Position numbers and translations under genes: made by a program | Notes under the pieces: generated by a model | What the model saw: only the letters and a program-made list of their open reading frames with translations | Database searches by the model: none | Told to the model about the DNA's origin: nothing | Shown: piece by piece, positions 7,673-10,104 of the stretch | Layout of the letters: every line of letters starts with the position of its first letter | How positions within the stretch are numbered: the first letter of the stretch is position 1 | Source: Campylobacterales bacterium | GTDB taxonomy: Bacteria; Campylobacterota; Campylobacteria; Campylobacterales; QNZT01 | Direction: 5' to 3' | NCBI GenBank assembly: GCA_027056215.1 | Contig: JALULO010000139.1 | Span: forward strand, 1 to 10,104 | DNA length: 10,104 bases

Positions 7673-7681
7673 ATTATAACA
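7673..7681 (-). promoter_or_regulatory. Extended -10 promoter of the ispG-dnaB-comEC operon
   Basis: The minus strand reads TGTTATAAT (7681-7673): a perfect TATAAT with the TG extension, preceded by eight T (7690-7683), a typical Campylobacterota sigma-70 promoter. Only six bases (CTCTCC) separate it from the ATG at 7666. RNA would be expected to start at or within a base or two of that A, leaving no room for a ribosome site. Confidence 0.75.
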
Positions 7682-7707
7682 CAAAAAAAATAACGCTATG
7701 TTTTTGA

Positions 7708-7734
7708 TAAAGTTTTTATCTTTTATGCCGATGT
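7708..7734 (+). promoter_or_regulatory. Sigma-28 (FliA) type promoter of the TPR-barrel/FecR operon
   Basis: TAAAGTTT (7708-7715), then exactly 11 bases, then GCCGATGT (7727-7734). The enterobacterial FliA consensus is TAAAGTTT-N11-GCCGATAA, so the -35 box matches 8 of 8, the spacing is exact and the -10 box matches 6 of 8. It also fits the shorter Campylobacterota form, TAAA-N15-CGAT. RNA would start near 7741, giving a leader of about 28 bases that holds the ribosome site AAGGAT (7755-7760) before the ATG at 7769. Position and orientation both fit. FliA drives late flagellar and motility-linked genes. Confidence 0.72.
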
Positions 7735-7768
7735 TTACTTCATGTGATTTCATAAAGGATAGGGGACT

Positions 7769-9259
7769 ATGAGGGTTATTGTTTTACTACTAAGTATCTA
7801 TCTATTTTTATATGCAAACGATCCTATAACAAAACTCTCACTCAAACCTCAACAAAACACACAGGCACACTATTTTATAAAAATGGCAACTTTTTTAAAT
7901 CAAGATTATGCAAAAAAAACAGCCTTAAAGGTTGATTTTCCAACAAATATTGTTTACATGAAGAAGTATTTTAGCCTTATTTCACAAGCTTATCCCTCCA
8001 AGATGGCTGCACAAAAAGATATCTCAAAAATCAAAAAGAGATTTCACGATGCCTATATCATCACACTTTATCAAACAAAGACCATCCAAAAAGTAAACAA
8101 TACAAAAAAAATAGCACCAGCCACACCGCTAATACCTTCCCGCGATACTTATCACAAAGCAGTTCTCTCCTATAACCAAAAAGCTTATGAAGATGCACTT
8201 GCATTGTTTGATCGTGTTTTGATCGAAGATGAAACAAATCAAGACGCAAGAGTGTACTATGCAAAAACACTCTATCAACTTGGTTTTTTAAAAGAGAGTG
8301 CAAAAGTATTTCATGTTTTAGAAAAAGCAACCTTAAAGACGCAAAACAAACAAGCCATAAAAGCATATCTTCATCGCATAGAAAAAAAGGAAAAAAGAGA
8401 TTTCTTTACAACTACATTGACATACGGCGCAGGACATGATGACAATATCAACCTAAACACAGACAAGCAAACCACACAATATGGTCCATTTTTACTCAAA
8501 AATGACACCAACAAAACAAAAAGTACCTATGGCATCCTTGCCCTTGATCTTACCCACTATCATAAAGGAGCATATTTTGATCTTCTAAATAGGTTTTACA
8601 CGTACAATGAACTCGCCCACAGTGCCAAAGGCAATGATTTAAACTATCTTGATCTCAGCACTGCTCTGATCAAAAAAGTTCATAAGTTTTCATTTGTAGT
8701 CCCGTTAGGATACAATAGAATCTATCTTGATCAAAAAATAGTGGGATATAACTTTTACACGCATCCCGCTATGCACTATCACATAACACCAAAAGTCGAT
8801 ACAACACTTTCACTAAGCTACACAGACAATCACACAAAATATGCCCCAAATCGATCTTATCGACTACTTGGAAGTGGTATGGGAATCCGTTATCATACAA
8901 AAAAAGTAAATACATGGGCACATCTAAGCTATGAAAAATATACCAAAAAACAAAAAGTGCGTTATGATATCAGCAAAAATGTTCTCAACTATACGATAGG
9001 CGGAGAGTATCAACTTTTACTCTCTTACGCACTTGGTGCAAACATAACCTATGCACAACATCATTTCAGCGATCTTGACCCTGTGATGGGCTACAAACGA
9101 CATGATAAACAAACATTATATGCCTTGTGGCTCTCCAAAGCCATCGATCAAAAGACACTACTCAAAGCAAGATACACACATACATACAACCATGCAAATA
9201 TAAACCTCTATAGTTACCATAAAAACAACTATACACTGACATACCAACATATTTTTTAA
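7769..9259 (+). CDS. Outer-membrane barrel protein with SPOR-like and TPR segments (DUF560/Slam-like)
   Basis: A 496-residue exported protein. Residues 1-16 are a signal peptide (MRVIVLLLSIYLFLYA, then ND). Residues about 34-101 look like a SPOR domain: YFIKMATFLNQDYAKK, a second strand-helix unit YPSKMAAQKDISKIKKRF and a final DAYIITLYQ. Residues about 124-205 form TPR-like helix pairs, such as YHKAVLSYNQKAYEDALALF and ARVYYAKTLYQLGFLKESAK. From about 211 to the C-terminus, alternating aromatic/hydrophobic strands make a barrel of about 285 residues, beginning TTTLTYGAGHDDNINLNTD and ending YTLTYQHIF with a terminal Phe, as barrel proteins do. A periplasmic TPR followed by a barrel is the layout of DUF560/Slam proteins, which move surface lipoproteins and other cargo across the outer membrane. 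Polysaccharide-export TPR barrels are the main alternative. A sigma-28-like promoter precedes it and a FecR-domain gene follows after 10 bases. The start is supported by AAGGAT at 7755. Confidence 0.75.
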   Translation: MRVIVLLLSIYLFLYANDPITKLSLKPQQNTQAHYFIKMATFLNQDYAKKTALKVDFPTNIVYMKKYFSLISQAYPSKMAAQKDISKIKKRFHDAYIITLYQTKTIQKVNNTKKIAPATPLIPSRDTYHKAVLSYNQKAYEDALALFDRVLIEDETNQDARVYYAKTLYQLGFLKESAKVFHVLEKATLKTQNKQAIKAYLHRIEKKEKRDFFTTTLTYGAGHDDNINLNTDKQTTQYGPFLLKNDTNKTKSTYGILALDLTHYHKGAYFDLLNRFYTYNELAHSAKGNDLNYLDLSTALIKKVHKFSFVVPLGYNRIYLDQKIVGYNFYTHPAMHYHITPKVDTTLSLSYTDNHTKYAPNRSYRLLGSGMGIRYHTKKVNTWAHLSYEKYTKKQKVRYDISKNVLNYTIGGEYQLLLSYALGANITYAQHHFSDLDPVMGYKRHDKQTLYALWLSKAIDQKTLLKARYTHTYNHANINLYSYHKNNYTLTYQHIF

Positions 9260-9263
9260 GGAT
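9258..9263 (+). promoter_or_regulatory. Ribosome binding site of the FecR-domain gene, overlapping the previous stop
   Basis: AAGGAT begins within the TAA stop of the barrel gene and lies 6 bases before the ATG at 9270. This sets the start of the FecR-domain gene and implies co-translation from one mRNA with the barrel gene. Confidence 0.75.
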
Positions 9264-9269
9264 TTACCG

Positions 9270-10104
9270 ATGAAACATTCAATGATACTTTTACTGCTCG
9301 CTTCCTCTTCACTGCTTGCAAGCATAGGTGAGATTACTGCTATCTCTGGTCATGCAAAGCTTGAGAGAGGCGGAAAAAACATGGCTATCATAAGTGGTAC
9401 AAAGTTAGAAAAGCACGACAGTATCCATACCCAAAAAGGGAGTAAACTACAAATCGTTTTTAACGATAAAACCGTTATTTCACTAGGACAAAACAGTGAC
9501 TTTAAAGTCGATAAATATATCTTTGAAGAAAAAAATGTTCAAGCAAGTTTTTCTGTGACAAAAGGATTTTTTAAATCCATCACTGGAAAGATAGGAAAAA
9601 TCGCCCCAAGCCATTTTCATGTTAAAACTGCAAATGCTACCATCGGAGTGCGTGGTACAACGATCATCGGAGAAACATCTCCGAAAGTTGATATCATCGC
9701 TTGTACTTATGGTAGGATTGTTGTCACGACACCACAAGGATCGGTGACTGTAAATAAAGGAGAACGCACTATCGTTCATCAAAATATGTCACCAAGAGAA
9801 GCACAAAAAGTCAACCCCATTCTCATGAAAAAGCTTGATCAACAAAGCGATGTATCTAAAACAGTAACACCCATCACACCCAAGGCAACATCCCAAACAA
9901 GTAAACATATCATCCAAAAAAAACAGACACAATCACACTTGATAACAGATCAAAAACAAGCAACACAAGAACAAAAACTAACACAGCAAACTAAAGCTGA
10001 CGACAAGACACAACCAACTCAAGAAGAACCTTCAAAAACAGTACCAACACAAGAAGATATACACTCCTTAACAGATATAAAAAACATCATCGGAACACAA
10101 AAAC
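9270..10104 (+). CDS. Exported FecR-domain protein, 3' end outside window
   Basis: An open frame starts at ATG 9270 and is still open at the right edge after 278 codons. Residues 1-17 form a signal peptide (MKHSMILLLLASSSLLA). The mature protein starts SIGEITAISGHAKLERGGK, and a FecR domain covers about 50-150, with GSKLQIVFNDKTVISLGQNS (57-76), VKTANATIGVRGTTIIGE (118-135) and YGRIVVTTPQGSVTVNKGE (147-165). From about 190 the sequence is a low-complexity Gln/Thr/Lys/Ser-rich stretch, probably a linker to something further on. Classical FecR is an inner-membrane anti-sigma regulator. This protein instead begins with a cleavable-type signal peptide and has no adjacent fecI, so a periplasmic or surface FecR-domain protein is more likely. 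It sits 10 bases after the TPR-barrel gene in the same operon and could be its partner or cargo. There is one Cys (145), and no lipobox. Confidence 0.82.
   Translation, partial: MKHSMILLLLASSSLLASIGEITAISGHAKLERGGKNMAIISGTKLEKHDSIHTQKGSKLQIVFNDKTVISLGQNSDFKVDKYIFEEKNVQASFSVTKGFFKSITGKIGKIAPSHFHVKTANATIGVRGTTIIGETSPKVDIIACTYGRIVVTTPQGSVTVNKGERTIVHQNMSPREAQKVNPILMKKLDQQSDVSKTVTPITPKATSQTSKHIIQKKQTQSHLITDQKQATQEQKLTQQTKADDKTQPTQEEPSKTVPTQEDIHSLTDIKNIIGTQK

Noticed and set aside
7667..7753. N-terminal extension of IspG from the ATG at 7753
   Set aside because: It has no similarity to IspG, lies over both divergent promoters, and is upstream of the likely transcription start.
9483..9782. 99-codon minus-strand frame inside the FecR-domain gene
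   Set aside because: It is antisense to the FecR domain, whose plus-strand frame has a signal peptide and ribosome site.
9270..10104. FecR as an iron-responsive anti-sigma factor
   Set aside because: There is no fecI or TonB receptor nearby, and the protein starts with a cleavable-type signal peptide rather than a cytoplasmic N-terminus.

Overview
The window reads as chromosome of a Campylobacterota (epsilonproteobacterial) organism. It is AT-rich, and its IspG, short ComEC and DnaB with a charged C-terminal insertion all resemble the Campylobacter/Helicobacter/Sulfurimonas versions as I remember them. A free-living sulfur-oxidising genus such as Sulfurimonas or Sulfurovum is plausible, but the sequence alone does not fix the genus. 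I see no tRNA, rRNA, CRISPR array, transposase, integrase or other sign of a mobile element.

Layout. (1) 1-2332, plus strand: the tail of an unidentified gene (possibly the PgbA-like gene that I recall next to glcD in Helicobacter), then a GlcD-type FAD oxidase and a YihY/BrkB inner-membrane protein, all tightly spaced as one operon. (2) 2333-2506: an AT-rich promoter region with a small palindrome and tandem 9-mers. (3) 2507-3880, plus strand: an exported 8-strand-type outer-membrane barrel. A long Asn/Gly-rich loop carries seven exact 9-bp repeats, and the protein ends in a SPOR peptidoglycan-binding domain. (4) 3898-3923: a perfect 9-bp hairpin between convergent genes. (5) 3925-7666, minus strand: ispG-dnaB-comEC, an overlapping operon (ATGA and TAGTG junctions). 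It is read from an extended -10 promoter so close to the ispG ATG that the mRNA would be leaderless. (6) 7667-7768: a compact divergent promoter region. On the plus strand it holds a near-consensus sigma-28 (FliA) promoter, TAAAGTTT-N11-GCCGATGT. (7) 7769 to the right edge, plus strand: a two-gene operon. The first gene encodes a signal peptide, a SPOR-like segment, a TPR segment and a DUF560/Slam-like outer-membrane barrel. The second encodes an exported FecR-domain protein with a Gln/Thr/Lys-rich tail that runs off the window.

The left and central genes are ordinary housekeeping: hydroxyacid oxidation, a membrane protein, isoprenoid synthesis, replication and DNA uptake. The part most likely to be new is the right end. 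A barrel with the domain order of Slam/type XI secretion proteins is coupled to an exported FecR-domain protein and appears to be controlled by the flagellar late-gene sigma factor. The working hypothesis is a motility-co-regulated surface or secretion module. The promoter match and domain order are read from the sequence; the secretion role is inference.
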